This document shows positions 49,605 through 58,565 of a stretch of DNA of 64,000 nucleotides, piece by piece. Every line of letters begins with the position of its first letter. The first letter of the stretch is position 1. Location of the stretch: assembly GCF_001724715.1 (NCBI RefSeq), contig NZ_MEFG01000027.1, forward strand, positions 2,914 to 66,913, read 5' to 3'. Position numbers and translations under genes: made by a program. Under the pieces are notes generated by a model. It was not told the DNA's origin, ran no database searches, and worked only from the letters and a program-made list of their open reading frames with translations. The DNA comes from Sphingomonas sp. SCN 67-18 (lineage in GTDB: Bacteria; Pseudomonadota; Alphaproteobacteria; Sphingomonadales; Sphingomonadaceae).

Positions 49605-50171
49605 TCAATGTTCCGGCATGGTCCCGGGGCGAAGATAGGCGAACATGTGGGCGACATAGTCGGCCTTGCCCAGTTCCACGCCTTCGGCGCGCAGGATCGC
49701 ATAGGCCGTCATCACGTGAAAATAGAATTGGGGGAGCGCCCAGTCGCGCACATATTGCCCGGCGGTGAAATCGAAGATCATGCCGGCGGGAAGTGCATGG
49801 GCGATCGGCGCATCCGGATCTACCGCCAGCTCCTGCGAAGCGGCGGCGTCGACCAGCGCCAGGGTCTCCTCGATCCGCGCCTTCGCCTCGGCCATCGATC
49901 CGGGGCGGTCGGCTGCGTTTCGGCCCTCGTTCAGCAGGGTTTCGACGGAGGGAGGAAAGGCTTTGCCCTGAAGCCGGAACACGCCTTCCTGCGCCTGCAC
50001 GCACGCGAACCGGACCTGCGTGGAGAGCGGAAACATATCGGCGGCAAGGCGCGCGGACAGCAATGCCTCCGCCCCGCCGTCCGGCCGCTGCGCCTCGGCC
50101 TTGACCAGCCAGGCGGACAGTGCCCGCAACATCTGCACATAGGTGGGGAAAAGCACGTCCGGCAGTTTCAC
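49605..50171 (-). CDS. DUF1993 family protein
   Basis: This is a 188-residue DUF1993 protein, a family with a DinB-like helical bundle fold. Visible family pieces are FPTYVQMLRALSAWLVKAEAQ, LAADMFPLSTQVRFACVQA and DFTAGQYVRDWALPQFYFHVMTAYAILR near the end. GTG 50171 is chosen because AAGGAATTATC precedes it and the protein then begins at the family start (KLPDVLFPTYVQ). The gene downstream of an Rrf2-type regulator on the same strand is probably controlled by it. Confidence 0.88.
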   Translation of the reverse strand: MKLPDVLFPTYVQMLRALSAWLVKAEAQRPDGGAEALLSARLAADMFPLSTQVRFACVQAQEGVFRLQGKAFPPSVETLLNEGRNAADRPGSMAEAKARIEETLALVDAAASQELAVDPDAPIAHALPAGMIFDFTAGQYVRDWALPQFYFHVMTAYAILRAEGVELGKADYVAHMFAYLRPGTMPEH

Positions 50172-50238
50172 GATAATTCCTTTCTTCGATCGGGCAAAGC
50201 GGCGCCCCCGCGGGGCGCGGGGACCGGACAAGTTCGCG

Positions 50239-50670
50239 TCACGGCGCTTGCCGGCACAGGGCGCCGAAGCCGCGCGCCAGTTCGGCAAGGCTGACCGCGC
50301 CGAGGCGCGCCAGCAACAGCGCCTCGGCCTTGGCCAGCGCGTCCGCCACCGCTTCGTTGACGACCTTTTCCACCGCGCAGTCCGGGTTGGCGTGTTCAGT
50401 GCCTATCGCGAAGATGCGCGGCCCGCCCACCGCGCGATGGACGTCGAGCAGCGACACGCTTTCAAGGTCGGCCGCCAACACCCATCCGCCGCCATGCCCT
50501 TTTTCCGAGCGGACATAGCCGGCATCGCGCAGGCCCGCCATCGTGCGGCGGACCACCACCGCGTTGGTGCCCAGCATCCGTGCAATCGCATCCGATGTCA
50601 TTGGCCCGTCCTGCCTCGCCATGTGAAGCAGCACGTGGAGCATCCGGGAAAGACGACTGTCGTTGCGCAC
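50239..50670 (-). CDS. Rrf2-family transcriptional regulator
   Basis: This 143-residue winged-helix regulator of the Rrf2 family has the DNA-binding part RLSRMLHVLLHMARQDGPMTSDAIARML and NAVVVRRTMAGLRDAGYVRSEKGHGGGW. Only one cysteine is in the sensor region (NPDCAVEKVV), so an iron-sulfur cluster of the IscR type is unlikely. GTG 50670 has AAGGGTGG upstream; ATG 50709 is an alternative. It is divergent from the methyltransferase at 50737 and lies just before the DUF1993 gene, the probable target. Confidence 0.88.
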   Translation of the reverse strand: MRNDSRLSRMLHVLLHMARQDGPMTSDAIARMLGTNAVVVRRTMAGLRDAGYVRSEKGHGGGWVLAADLESVSLLDVHRAVGGPRIFAIGTEHANPDCAVEKVVNEAVADALAKAEALLLARLGAVSLAELARGFGALCRQAP

Positions 50671-50736
50671 GAAACCACCCTTCCCGCGCCGGTGGGGATT
50701 GGCAAGCATCCCTTATCACGATACTCATAATGTTAC

Positions 50737-51537
50737 ATGAGTCGCGGAGCAAGACGGATGCCCGAATATGAAGAACCGGCCCATTGGGACAAGGCCGCCG
50801 AACATTATGAGAAGACCGCCCACCCCTTCACCGCGCGCTATGCGGAGGCGGCGCTGGCGCGCGTCGCACTGACGCCGGCAAGCCAAGTGCTCGACGTCGC
50901 GGCCGGCACCGGGGCGCTGGCAATCGCGGCCGCGCGAACAGGTGCGCAGGTGCTCGCCACCGACTTTTCGCCCGCCATGGTCGCCCGCATCGCCGCCGCG
51001 GGCCTGCCCAATATCGAGACGCGGGTCATGGATGGGCAGGCTCTTGCCCTTGCAGCGGGCAGCTTCGACGCGGTCTTTTCGATATTCGGGGTCATCATGT
51101 TCCCCGACTGGCGCCGGGGCCTTGCCAAAATGGCGCGGGTCACCCGCCCCGGCGGGCAGGGCGTCGTCGCGACGTGGCGAGAGGGCGGCGCAGCAACATT
51201 CCTTCTGCTCGGCCAGGTCCGCCGCAAGCTGTTTCCCGAACGCGCGGGCATGACGATGCCGGCGGCGGTGCAGGCGTTGAGCGAACCGGAGGATTTTGCA
51301 CGCGAACTCATCGCCGCGGGATATCGCGATCCGCAGATCGAGCCCGTCACGTTCGATTTCGCACTCGACATCGCGGCGCTCGACAAGCCTGATACGCTCT
51401 TCGGCATGTCGCCCGACTGGACCAGCCTAGACGACGCCGGGAAGGCGGCGGTGGTGGCGGAGGTGCGCCGGATGGCCGGGGATCGGCCAGCCCTTCCCGT
51501 CCCGTCGACCGCGCTGATCGCGGTTGCCCGGCGTTGA
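50737..51537 (+). CDS. Class I SAM-dependent methyltransferase
   Basis: This 266-residue methyltransferase has the SAM-binding motif VLDVAAGTGALAIAAARTG and the following acidic loop (VLATDFSPAMV). The order of motifs is that of the UbiE/COQ5-like methyltransferase_11 group. The N-terminal WDKAAEHYEKTAHPFTARYAEAAL is usual for small-molecule methyltransferases. ATG 50737 or ATG 50758 may be the start. The substrate cannot be told. It is divergent from the Rrf2 regulator, with only 66 bp between. Confidence 0.85.
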   Translation: MSRGARRMPEYEEPAHWDKAAEHYEKTAHPFTARYAEAALARVALTPASQVLDVAAGTGALAIAAARTGAQVLATDFSPAMVARIAAAGLPNIETRVMDGQALALAAGSFDAVFSIFGVIMFPDWRRGLAKMARVTRPGGQGVVATWREGGAATFLLLGQVRRKLFPERAGMTMPAAVQALSEPEDFARELIAAGYRDPQIEPVTFDFALDIAALDKPDTLFGMSPDWTSLDDAGKAAVVAEVRRMAGDRPALPVPSTALIAVARR

Positions 51538-51553
51538 CCTGCCGGGCGCCAGT

Positions 51554-52492
51554 TCAGCCTGATGGCGCGCCTTGCGATCCGCCGGCGGCATCGGGCTGAA
51601 GAAAGCCGGGTTTGCGATAGGCGGGGTCCGGGTAGGTGTAAAAACCCTCGCCGGACTGCACGCCCAATTTTCCGTCCGCGACCATCTGGACCAGGATTTG
51701 CGGGGGCCTGTCCGCCTCGTCGCCGCTATCCCGGAAATAGCTTTCTTCCACGCCCAGGATGGTGCTGAGGCCAACCGCATCCATGATGCCGCAAGGCCCG
51801 ATGTCGCTCTCGAACGAGAGCATCCAGCCGCGATCGATATCCTCCGGCGTGGCGATGGACTGATCGATCTGCCGGAGCACTTCCTTCTTGATGACCCGCC
51901 AGAGGCGATTGTGCGAATAGCCCTTCTGGTCCTTGCGCACATGAAGGACGACCATGCCGAGATGGCGGCCCCAGGCCTTGGCGAACCGGATGGTCTGCGG
52001 CGCCGTTTCCGCGCACTGCATCAGTTCGGTGAGGCTGGACGCGCGCGGATCGCAGAAGTTCATGTTGAAGAAGCGTTCCGGACGGCCGCTGGCGCGGGCC
52101 AGCGCGGCGCATCGCAATGAGGACGTGTTGCTGCCGATATAGGTTTCGGGACCGGCAACGGCGTGGATCCGGCCCAGCACATCCGATTTCAACGCAAGGT
52201 TCTCAGGCACATTCTCGAACACCAGCTGGGCGCCGCTGACCGCCGCCCGCAGGCCGTTGCAGATCTCCAGTTTTTCGGCGGGACATCCCAGCCATTGCTC
52301 GATCTGCCGGCGCGCAAGCGCGGCCCTGCCCGCGTCTATTTCATAAAGTCGGGTCCAAAGCCCGGCATTGGCGCAGGCCCAGGCCACCATCGTCCCCATG
52401 ACGCCCGCTCCCACCACGGTGACCGGGCGGGCGGGGGTAAAGGCCGGCCACGGCGTCCCGGCATCGCTGTCCGAATTCTGGTTCATCATCAA
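51554..52492 (-). CDS. 3-hydroxyacyl-CoA dehydrogenase-like protein with altered active site
   Basis: This 312-residue NAD-dependent dehydrogenase has the 3HCDH two-domain fold: Rossmann motif VVGAGVMGTMVAWACANAG, then LVFENVPENLALK and IGSNTSSLRCAALA. The C-terminal domain is well kept (RGWMLSFESDIGPCGIMDAVGL, GKLGVQSGEGFYTYP). The usual catalytic His segment (HFFNP) reads MNFCDPR, so the His is replaced by Asn. The partner Glu is also not clearly in place. Related enzymes include L-carnitine dehydrogenase, and a beta-keto acid cleavage enzyme is encoded nearby. It is probably cotranscribed with the M20 peptidase gene at 52523. Confidence 0.8.
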   Translation of the reverse strand: MMMNQNSDSDAGTPWPAFTPARPVTVVGAGVMGTMVAWACANAGLWTRLYEIDAGRAALARRQIEQWLGCPAEKLEICNGLRAAVSGAQLVFENVPENLALKSDVLGRIHAVAGPETYIGSNTSSLRCAALARASGRPERFFNMNFCDPRASSLTELMQCAETAPQTIRFAKAWGRHLGMVVLHVRKDQKGYSHNRLWRVIKKEVLRQIDQSIATPEDIDRGWMLSFESDIGPCGIMDAVGLSTILGVEESYFRDSGDEADRPPQILVQMVADGKLGVQSGEGFYTYPDPAYRKPGFLQPDAAGGSQGAPSG

Positions 52493-52522
52493 ACCTGCTG
52501 AGAGGGTGGGTCGCCGGGCGTG

Positions 52523-53896
52523 CTATTTCGACAGGTCCCTGAGCAGCCCGTCCCAATGCGCCAGCGCGGGCGGAATCGCGTCGACCGGAACGCGCTCATC
52601 AAGGCCATGGGCGTAGCTGTCGCTCGCCTTGATGAACAGGCTGGAGACACCGTAGCTGGGCACGCCGGCGACACGGAAATGCACGCTGTCGGTGGCGGCG
52701 GCGCTCATCAGCGGGATGATCGGCAGGTTCGGCGCGCGCGCATGCACCGCCCGGGTCACTGCCGCCATCACGTCGGGACGAAGCGGCGATGCATCGCTTG
52801 CCGTCGGGTCGCCGACAACCGTGATGCTGACGGCGGGATCGGCAACGACATTTTCCAGTTCGGCCTTTACCGCGGCGACGCTGACGCCCGGGAATATGCG
52901 GCAATTGACGTTCGCCGTGGCGCGCTGCGGCAAGGCGTTTTCGGCATGGCCGCCGGCCACCATGGTCGGCACGCAAGTCGTGCCGATCTGCCCGACATAT
53001 TCCGGATCGGCAGCGATCTTCGCCGCCGCGTCCTTGTCCGCGGGATTTGCGGCGAAGGCGCGGAGCGCGGCGCCAATCTCTCCGCCCACCTGATCGGCGA
53101 CAATGGACATGCCGGCGCGGGTCAACGCATTCTGCTGCGGCGCGAAGCGATAGGCGCCCACTCTGGCGAGCGCGGCCGACAACTGGGCGATCGCGTTGAG
53201 CGGGCCGGGGCGGGAACTGTGCCCGCCGGCATTGGTGACCTCCAGCCTGTAATCGGCATAAGTCTTCTCGCCGGCCTGCAGATTATAATATTGCGCCTTG
53301 CCGTCCTCGCCGATCAGCCCGACGCCGTCATCGCCGTTGAGGGCGAATTCGGCATCGCCATATCTGGCGGCAAGCGCGCGCGTCGTCGCCATGGACGTTT
53401 CCTCGTCGCCGGAAAGCAGCAGGATGATCGAACGCCGGGGTTTGAAGCCGTCCTGTTTCAACTGCGCCAGGGTCGCGATCATCATCGCCACGTCGAACTT
53501 GTTGTCCTCCGCGCCGCGCCCGAAAATATAGCCATTTTCCTCGACGGGAACGAAGGGATCGCGCACCCAGTCCTTAGGGTCCGCCGCCACCACGTCCATA
53601 TGGCCGAGCAGCAGGATCGGCTTTGCCTTGCCGGTCCCGGAAAGCGTTGCCGCGAAGGTGGCTGTTTCGCCCATCGGGGTGATGACGATATCACCCTCCG
53701 CAAAGCCCGCCGCCTTGAGGACGCCGGCATAATAGGCCGCAAGCGCGGGCACCTTGCCGCGCCCAGCAACGGTGGGGATGGCGATGCTGTCGATCAGGAT
53801 CCGCTTCGCCGTTGCGCTGTCGGCGGGTCTGGCGAAAGCGGGTGCTGCGGCCAGCATGGTTGCGGCGGCGACAAGGGGGGAGATGGAACGGTGCAT
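52523..53896 (-). CDS. M20-family secreted metallopeptidase
   Basis: This 457-residue zinc peptidase or deacylase of the M20/ArgE/DapE family carries a signal peptide (ISPLVAAATMLAAAPAFA). Metal ligands and catalytic residues are visible in LLGHMDVVAADP, GRGAEDNKFDVAMM, LSGDEETSM and, near the end, SYAHGLDERVP. The dimerisation domain contains GGHSSRPGPLNAI. Being exported, it probably trims peptides or acylated amino acids in the periplasm. It is divergent from the GntR gene across an AT-rich region with a clear inverted repeat. Confidence 0.92.
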   Translation of the reverse strand: MHRSISPLVAAATMLAAAPAFARPADSATAKRILIDSIAIPTVAGRGKVPALAAYYAGVLKAAGFAEGDIVITPMGETATFAATLSGTGKAKPILLLGHMDVVAADPKDWVRDPFVPVEENGYIFGRGAEDNKFDVAMMIATLAQLKQDGFKPRRSIILLLSGDEETSMATTRALAARYGDAEFALNGDDGVGLIGEDGKAQYYNLQAGEKTYADYRLEVTNAGGHSSRPGPLNAIAQLSAALARVGAYRFAPQQNALTRAGMSIVADQVGGEIGAALRAFAANPADKDAAAKIAADPEYVGQIGTTCVPTMVAGGHAENALPQRATANVNCRIFPGVSVAAVKAELENVVADPAVSITVVGDPTASDASPLRPDVMAAVTRAVHARAPNLPIIPLMSAAATDSVHFRVAGVPSYGVSSLFIKASDSYAHGLDERVPVDAIPPALAHWDGLLRDLSK

Positions 53897-54074
53897 AGGC
53901 GGAATGCTATGCGCCGGTCCGGGCCATCCGCAAGGTCGCTTTCTTATCCTGCCGGGCCGCCCGTGGAGCCGGGATGGCGCATGATGAAATGCACAACATT
54001 CTGTAATTATGTGAATTTATTTCCATAAGCCTGCTGGAAACTCTCCCCCGGAAAGCCTTCCCGCGCTCCGTAAA

Positions 54075-54104
54075 TTTTATAAAATCTTTCCAGATTCTAT
54101 AAAA
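54075..54104. promoter_or_regulatory. Inverted repeat, probable GntR operator
   Basis: TTTTATAAAATC (54075-54086) and GATTCTATAAAA (54093-54104) form an inverted repeat with 11 of 12 matches and a six-base centre. It lies 44 bp before the GntR-type gene, in the AT-rich gap shared with the divergent M20 gene. Confidence 0.65.
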
Positions 54105-54148
54105 AATATTACTTCTCCTACATCAGGGAGCGGCCGGCCGGGGTGACG

Positions 54149-54847
54149 ATGATCGACAGGGGATTTCCGAAGGCAGCGAATGAAACCCTGCGCCAGAATG
54201 CCTATCGGGAGCTGAAGCGCATGCTGATCGGCGGACGATTCTTGCCGGGTGAAGGCATGACCATCCGCGCACTCTCTACAACCCTGCAACTCGGCGCCAT
54301 GCCCGTCCGGGAGGCGGTTCAGCAGCTCGCGGCCGAAGACGCGCTGGAATTCGCCGCCAACCGCACCGTTCGCGTGCCAAAACTGTCCATCGACGAATTT
54401 CGGGACATATCGGAAATCCGCGCGCTGCTTGAAGGCGAGGCGGCGGCCAGGGCGGCAGCGCATATCAGCCCGGCCGAACTGGCGAAGATCAGCCATGCCC
54501 TCGACCGGATCATCGTGGCGCTCGACAATGGCGCGCCGCATGAGGGCCTGGCCGCGAACCTCGCCTTTCATTTCGGCATCTACCGCGCGTCCCGATCAAC
54601 CTGCCTCGTCCGCACGATCGAGAAGCTGTGGCTGCGCATCGGGCCGCTGCTGATCGTGCCGTTCCGTCAGGACGGTCCTTCGGCGAGCGCCTTTTTCGGT
54701 TCGACGCTGCCCACGCATTTCCAGCTTATCGCGGCGCTGCGCGAACGGAAGGCCGAAGAGGCGCGGCAATTGGTGCGGGAGATCCTGGTCGACGATCCGG
54801 ACGATGTCGGTCTTGCCGACGCACAGGAACAGGCCCTGCGGATATGA
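54149..54847 (+). CDS. GntR-family regulator (FCD domain)
   Basis: This is a 232-residue transcription factor with a winged helix of the GntR type (YRELKRMLIGGRFLPGEGMTIRALSTTL, MPVREAVQQLAAEDALEF) and a helical FCD ligand domain (ISEIRALLEGEAAARAAAHIS, HFQLIAALRERKAEEARQLVREI). GTG 54143 and ATG 54149 are both possible starts. It precedes the beta-keto acid cleavage enzyme and permease genes and probably regulates them through the inverted repeat at 54075-54104. FCD proteins usually sense organic acids, which suits the cluster. Confidence 0.9.
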   Translation: MIDRGFPKAANETLRQNAYRELKRMLIGGRFLPGEGMTIRALSTTLQLGAMPVREAVQQLAAEDALEFAANRTVRVPKLSIDEFRDISEIRALLEGEAAARAAAHISPAELAKISHALDRIIVALDNGAPHEGLAANLAFHFGIYRASRSTCLVRTIEKLWLRIGPLLIVPFRQDGPSASAFFGSTLPTHFQLIAALRERKAEEARQLVREILVDDPDDVGLADAQEQALRI

Positions 54848-55061
54848 TCCCGGGGCGCAAACCCCGCTCGGCATCGGCACGCGCGCGATCGACCGATAAT
54901 GGCGCGCCCTGCACCCCGCATCGCTGCGGGATCATGCGGGCGCTGGAGCCGGCGGCGGTGACCCCGCCGGCCGATGGCCAATTCCGGCGTGGCCGCCAGA
55001 TGCTCCCGGCCCGCAAGGCCGCCGGCCTTTCCATTCACTCCTGCATGGAAGAGACACATTC

Positions 55062-55964
55062 ATGAAACGCAAAGTCGTCATCACCTGCGCGATCAACGGC
55101 GACACCCCGGTGCATCCCCATTACCCGGCGGAACTGGCATTCCCGATCACCCCGGCGCAGATCGCCGCCACCGCCGTGGAAGCCGCGCGCGCCGGCGCGG
55201 CCGTCATCCACATCCATGCCAGAGACCCGCACACCGGGCTGAGTTCCAGGGACCCTGCGCTCTACCGGGAGATCGTCGACCGCATCCGATCCAGCGGCAC
55301 CGATCTCATCATAAACCTGACCTGCGGCCATGGCGCGCTGTTCTTCGCGGATCCCGAACGGGAAGGCCATATGCTGCCGGACAGCGATGTCGTCGGCGTC
55401 GACGAACGCGTGCTGCACATCGAGCAATGCCTACCCGAAATCTGCTCGCTCGACGTCACGACCGCCAATCAGGTCGATGGCGACCGGGATTATATCTATT
55501 TCAATCCGGCACAGACGCTGCGCCGGATGGCCCGTCGCTTTCTGGACATAGGCGTGAAGCCCGAGCTGGAGACCTTTCAGGCCGGGGATATCCTGTTCGG
55601 CAATCAGCTTGTCGCGGACGGTTTGATTGCGGGCACGCCGCTCTATCAGTTCGTGCTGGGCGTCAAATGGGGCGCGCCGGCCACGCCTTCCACCATGATG
55701 TACATGCACGATCTCCTCCCGCCCGGCGCCAGCTGGACGGCATTCGGCATCTCACGGATGCAGATGCCCATGGCGGCGCAGGCCATCCTGCTCGGCGGCA
55801 ATATAAGGGTCGGCCTGGAGGATAATCTCTACCTCGATCGTGGCCGGTTCGCGAGCAACGCGCAACTGGTCGAGCGCGCCGCAGGGCTGGTCACGGCACT
55901 GGGCCATCAGGTCGCCACGCCGCGGGAGGCGCGCGCGCTGCTTGGCCTGCGGACACCCGCCTGA
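55062..55964 (+). CDS. Beta-keto acid cleavage enzyme (BKACE, DUF849)
   Basis: This 300-residue TIM-barrel enzyme of the BKACE family (DUF849) condenses a beta-keto acid with acetyl-CoA and splits it into acetoacetate and a new acyl-CoA. The N-terminal KVVITCAINGDTPVHPHYP, the zinc ligands HIHARDP and the conserved region ITPAQIAATAVEAARAGAAVI fit the family. VKPELETFQAGDILF and NIRVGLEDNLYLDRG are also typical. The substrate subclass depends on a few pocket residues that I cannot assign by eye. With the nearby dehydrogenase and permease it could degrade a carnitine-like or amino acid-derived hydroxy acid. Confidence 0.9.
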   Translation: MKRKVVITCAINGDTPVHPHYPAELAFPITPAQIAATAVEAARAGAAVIHIHARDPHTGLSSRDPALYREIVDRIRSSGTDLIINLTCGHGALFFADPEREGHMLPDSDVVGVDERVLHIEQCLPEICSLDVTTANQVDGDRDYIYFNPAQTLRRMARRFLDIGVKPELETFQAGDILFGNQLVADGLIAGTPLYQFVLGVKWGAPATPSTMMYMHDLLPPGASWTAFGISRMQMPMAAQAILLGGNIRVGLEDNLYLDRGRFASNAQLVERAAGLVTALGHQVATPREARALLGLRTPA

Positions 55965-55995
55965 CAGCAAATCCAACGCCCGGAAAGGCCCCCGC

Positions 55996-57465
55996 ATGAA
56001 CGCCGCCGATACGCCCTCACGATGCGCGCATTCCGCCGCGCCCGGCCCCGCGCTGGACCCGAAACGCACGCTCCGCGCGCATCACCTGTTCACCATGCTG
56101 GTCGGCACGATCATCGGCGTCGGGTGGATCATCGCGCTTGGCAGCTGGATCGGCACGGCCGGCCCGGTGGGGGCGATGCTCGCATTTTTTGGGGGGGCGG
56201 CGGTGATGACGCTGATCGGTCTCTGCTTTGCGGAACTGATGACGATGTTCCCCGATTCCGGCGGCACGATCGCTTATGCCTATGAGGCGTTCGGTCCATT
56301 GATGGCCTTTGCGGCGGGGTGGCTGCTGCTGATCAGCTATATCGCCACCAACGCCTATTTCATGATCACCCTGCCCTGGCTTCTCGACGCGTTCAGCCCG
56401 GATATCGGCGGCCCCGCGCTGTACAGCATATTCGGGGTCGAGGTGCGGGCCGGTCATGCCGCCATCGGCGTCGCCATGGCCGTGCTGCTTGCCTATATCA
56501 ACCATCGCGGCGCGGCGATGGCGGCCCGGCTGCAGGACCTGCTGGTCGGTTTCAAAATGCTGATGGCGGCGGCGCTCGTCGCCGGGGGCATATGGGGCGG
56601 AACGTCGGTCAACCTGTCGCCGATGTTCGCGTCGGCGGATTTCAGCGGGGCGATGGCCGGGATCGGCATCGTTCTGGTCACCACGCCCTTCTGGTTCGCC
56701 GGGTTCGACGTCCTGCCGCAGGCGCTGCGCGAGCGCGCGCCGGGCCTGCAGCTGAGGCATATCGGCACGATCATCATCCTCGCCACCTGCACGGCGTTCA
56801 TCTTCTATGCGGCCATCATCCTTGCCGCCACGATGCTGGTGCCGCGCGGCGAACTGCTGTCGTTCGCGCTCACCACCTACACCGCGTTCAAGGCCGGTTT
56901 CGGCTCCGGCATCCTCGCGCAACTGGTGCTCCTCGCCGGTCTGTTCGGCATCGCGACCGCGTGGAATGCCTTCATCTTTTCAAGCGCCAGGCTGCTTCAG
57001 GTCCTGAGCGAAGGCCATCTCATCCCGCCGCTGTTCGCGCCCAGGCATGTGCAGTTCCGCACGCCGACCCGCGCGATCGCGCTGGTGACCGCGCTTGGGA
57101 TCGGCCTCGGCCTGCTGGGGCGCAACGCGGTCGACCCACTGATCGCGGCGGCGAGCATCACGCTGGTGCTGGTCTTCGTCATCGTCTGTCTGGGGCTGAT
57201 CCGGCTGCGCGCGACACGGCCCGATCATCCACGCCCCTACCGCGTACCCGGCGGACTGGCATTGCCGGCCGGCGCGGTTCTGCTGTCGGTCGCGCTCGTC
57301 GTGCTTGCCGGCATCGAACCCTTCTCAAACCCGGCCCGCCTGCCCGTCGAGTGGATATTGGTGCTGGGCTGGACCGTGCTGGGCGGCGGCGTGTGGTGGT
57401 TCACCCGCCATGTGCGCGGGCGGGTGACGGAAGCTGCGCGGCGCGATCTGCTGACCCAGGCATAG
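55996..57465 (+). CDS. APC-family amino acid/amine permease
   Basis: This 489-residue transporter of the amino acid-polyamine-organocation superfamily has about twelve membrane helices. Helix 1 contains the substrate-backbone loop TMLVGTIIGVGWIIALGSW, and helix 6 has TTPFWFAGFDVLPQAL. The late loop RATRPDHPRPYRVPGG is a family landmark. It follows the BKACE gene by 31 bp and is probably cotranscribed, importing the substrate for that pathway. A run of six T and seven G occurs inside the gene near 56185, a possible slippage point, but the frame is intact. Confidence 0.9.
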   Translation: MNAADTPSRCAHSAAPGPALDPKRTLRAHHLFTMLVGTIIGVGWIIALGSWIGTAGPVGAMLAFFGGAAVMTLIGLCFAELMTMFPDSGGTIAYAYEAFGPLMAFAAGWLLLISYIATNAYFMITLPWLLDAFSPDIGGPALYSIFGVEVRAGHAAIGVAMAVLLAYINHRGAAMAARLQDLLVGFKMLMAAALVAGGIWGGTSVNLSPMFASADFSGAMAGIGIVLVTTPFWFAGFDVLPQALRERAPGLQLRHIGTIIILATCTAFIFYAAIILAATMLVPRGELLSFALTTYTAFKAGFGSGILAQLVLLAGLFGIATAWNAFIFSSARLLQVLSEGHLIPPLFAPRHVQFRTPTRAIALVTALGIGLGLLGRNAVDPLIAAASITLVLVFVIVCLGLIRLRATRPDHPRPYRVPGGLALPAGAVLLSVALVVLAGIEPFSNPARLPVEWILVLGWTVLGGGVWWFTRHVRGRVTEAARRDLLTQA

Positions 57466-57605
57466 GCTGCGCATCCCGCCGCCCTGCCGGTCGGGGGGGG
57501 GGGCCGTCCCCCGCGCCGCGCGCTCGTCTATGATCGCGCGCTCGTCACCGGGCGGTGCCGGCATGTGCCTGCGCCCATGGTTCGCCATTCAGCAGGGCAG
57601 CGATC

Positions 57606-58556
57606 ATGGCTTATCGGGATTCCCCGGAAATTCCCGGAATGCGCCGCATCGACGGCGGGGCGTTCCGCATGGGATCGTCGCATTTCTACCCGGAGGAAGC
57701 GCCGGAGCGCACGGTGAGGGTGGACAGCTTCCGGATCGACGAAAGCCCCGTCACCAACCGCGCCTTCGCCGCTTTCGTGGCGGCAACCGGTTATCGCACG
57801 CTGGCGGAGATTCCGCCCGATCCGAAACAATATCCCGGCCTTGCGCCGGAGCTTGCCCTTGCCGGTTCGCTGGTCTTCAGCCCGCCCGCCGGGCCGGTGG
57901 ATTTCGCCGATCCGCTCGGCTGGTGGGAATTCCGCCCCGGCGCGGACTGGCGGCACCCGGCCGGGCCGGACAGCGACATTGCCGGGCTGGAGGACCACCC
58001 GGTCGTCCATGTCGCCTATGCCGACGCGGAAGCCTATGCCCGCTGGGCGCGCAAGGCGCTGCCCACCGAGGCGGAATGGGAATATGCCGCGCGCGGCGGG
58101 CTGGACGGGGCGGATTATAGCTGGGGCGACACGCTGGCCCCCAACGGCGCGATCCTCGCCAATTACTGGGTCGGCGAATTCCCGGTGCGGCATGACGGCG
58201 AGGGCGGGTTCAGCCGCACCACCCCGGTCGGCCGCTATCCCGCCAACGGCCATGGGCTGTTCGACATGATCGGCAATGTCTGGGAATGGACGCGCGACTG
58301 GTGGGCGCTGCCGACGCCGCACCGCAAGGCGGACGGCAGCTGCTGCGTGCCGCGCAACCCGCGCGGCGGGCAGGCCCGCGACAGCCACGACCCCGCCACC
58401 CCCGACGTCCGCATCCCCCGCCGGGTGCTGAAGGGCGGATCCCAGCTTTGCGCCGCCAATTACTGCCAGCGTTACCGCCCGGCCGCGCGCCACCCCCAGC
58501 CGGTCGACAGCGCGACCTCCCATATCGGCTTTCGCTGCGTGAAGCGGGATCGCTGA
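57606..58556 (+). CDS. Formylglycine-generating enzyme family protein
   Basis: This 316-residue protein of the FGE-sulfatase family converts a cysteine of sulfatases to formylglycine. GMRRIDGGAFRMGSSHFYPEE and RIDESPVTNRAFAAFVAATGY open the domain, followed by ALPTEAEWEYAARGG and GLFDMIGNVWEWTRDW. The two catalytic copper-binding cysteines fit Cys282 and Cys287 (SQLCAANYCQRYRPAAR). The start at ATG 57606 follows from the family N-terminus. It faces the arylsulfatase gene, whose CSPTR motif is the expected substrate. An 11-base G run lies about 100 bp upstream. Confidence 0.93.
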   Translation: MAYRDSPEIPGMRRIDGGAFRMGSSHFYPEEAPERTVRVDSFRIDESPVTNRAFAAFVAATGYRTLAEIPPDPKQYPGLAPELALAGSLVFSPPAGPVDFADPLGWWEFRPGADWRHPAGPDSDIAGLEDHPVVHVAYADAEAYARWARKALPTEAEWEYAARGGLDGADYSWGDTLAPNGAILANYWVGEFPVRHDGEGGFSRTTPVGRYPANGHGLFDMIGNVWEWTRDWWALPTPHRKADGSCCVPRNPRGGQARDSHDPATPDVRIPRRVLKGGSQLCAANYCQRYRPAARHPQPVDSATSHIGFRCVKRDR

Positions 58557-58565
58557 CCGGCGGGA

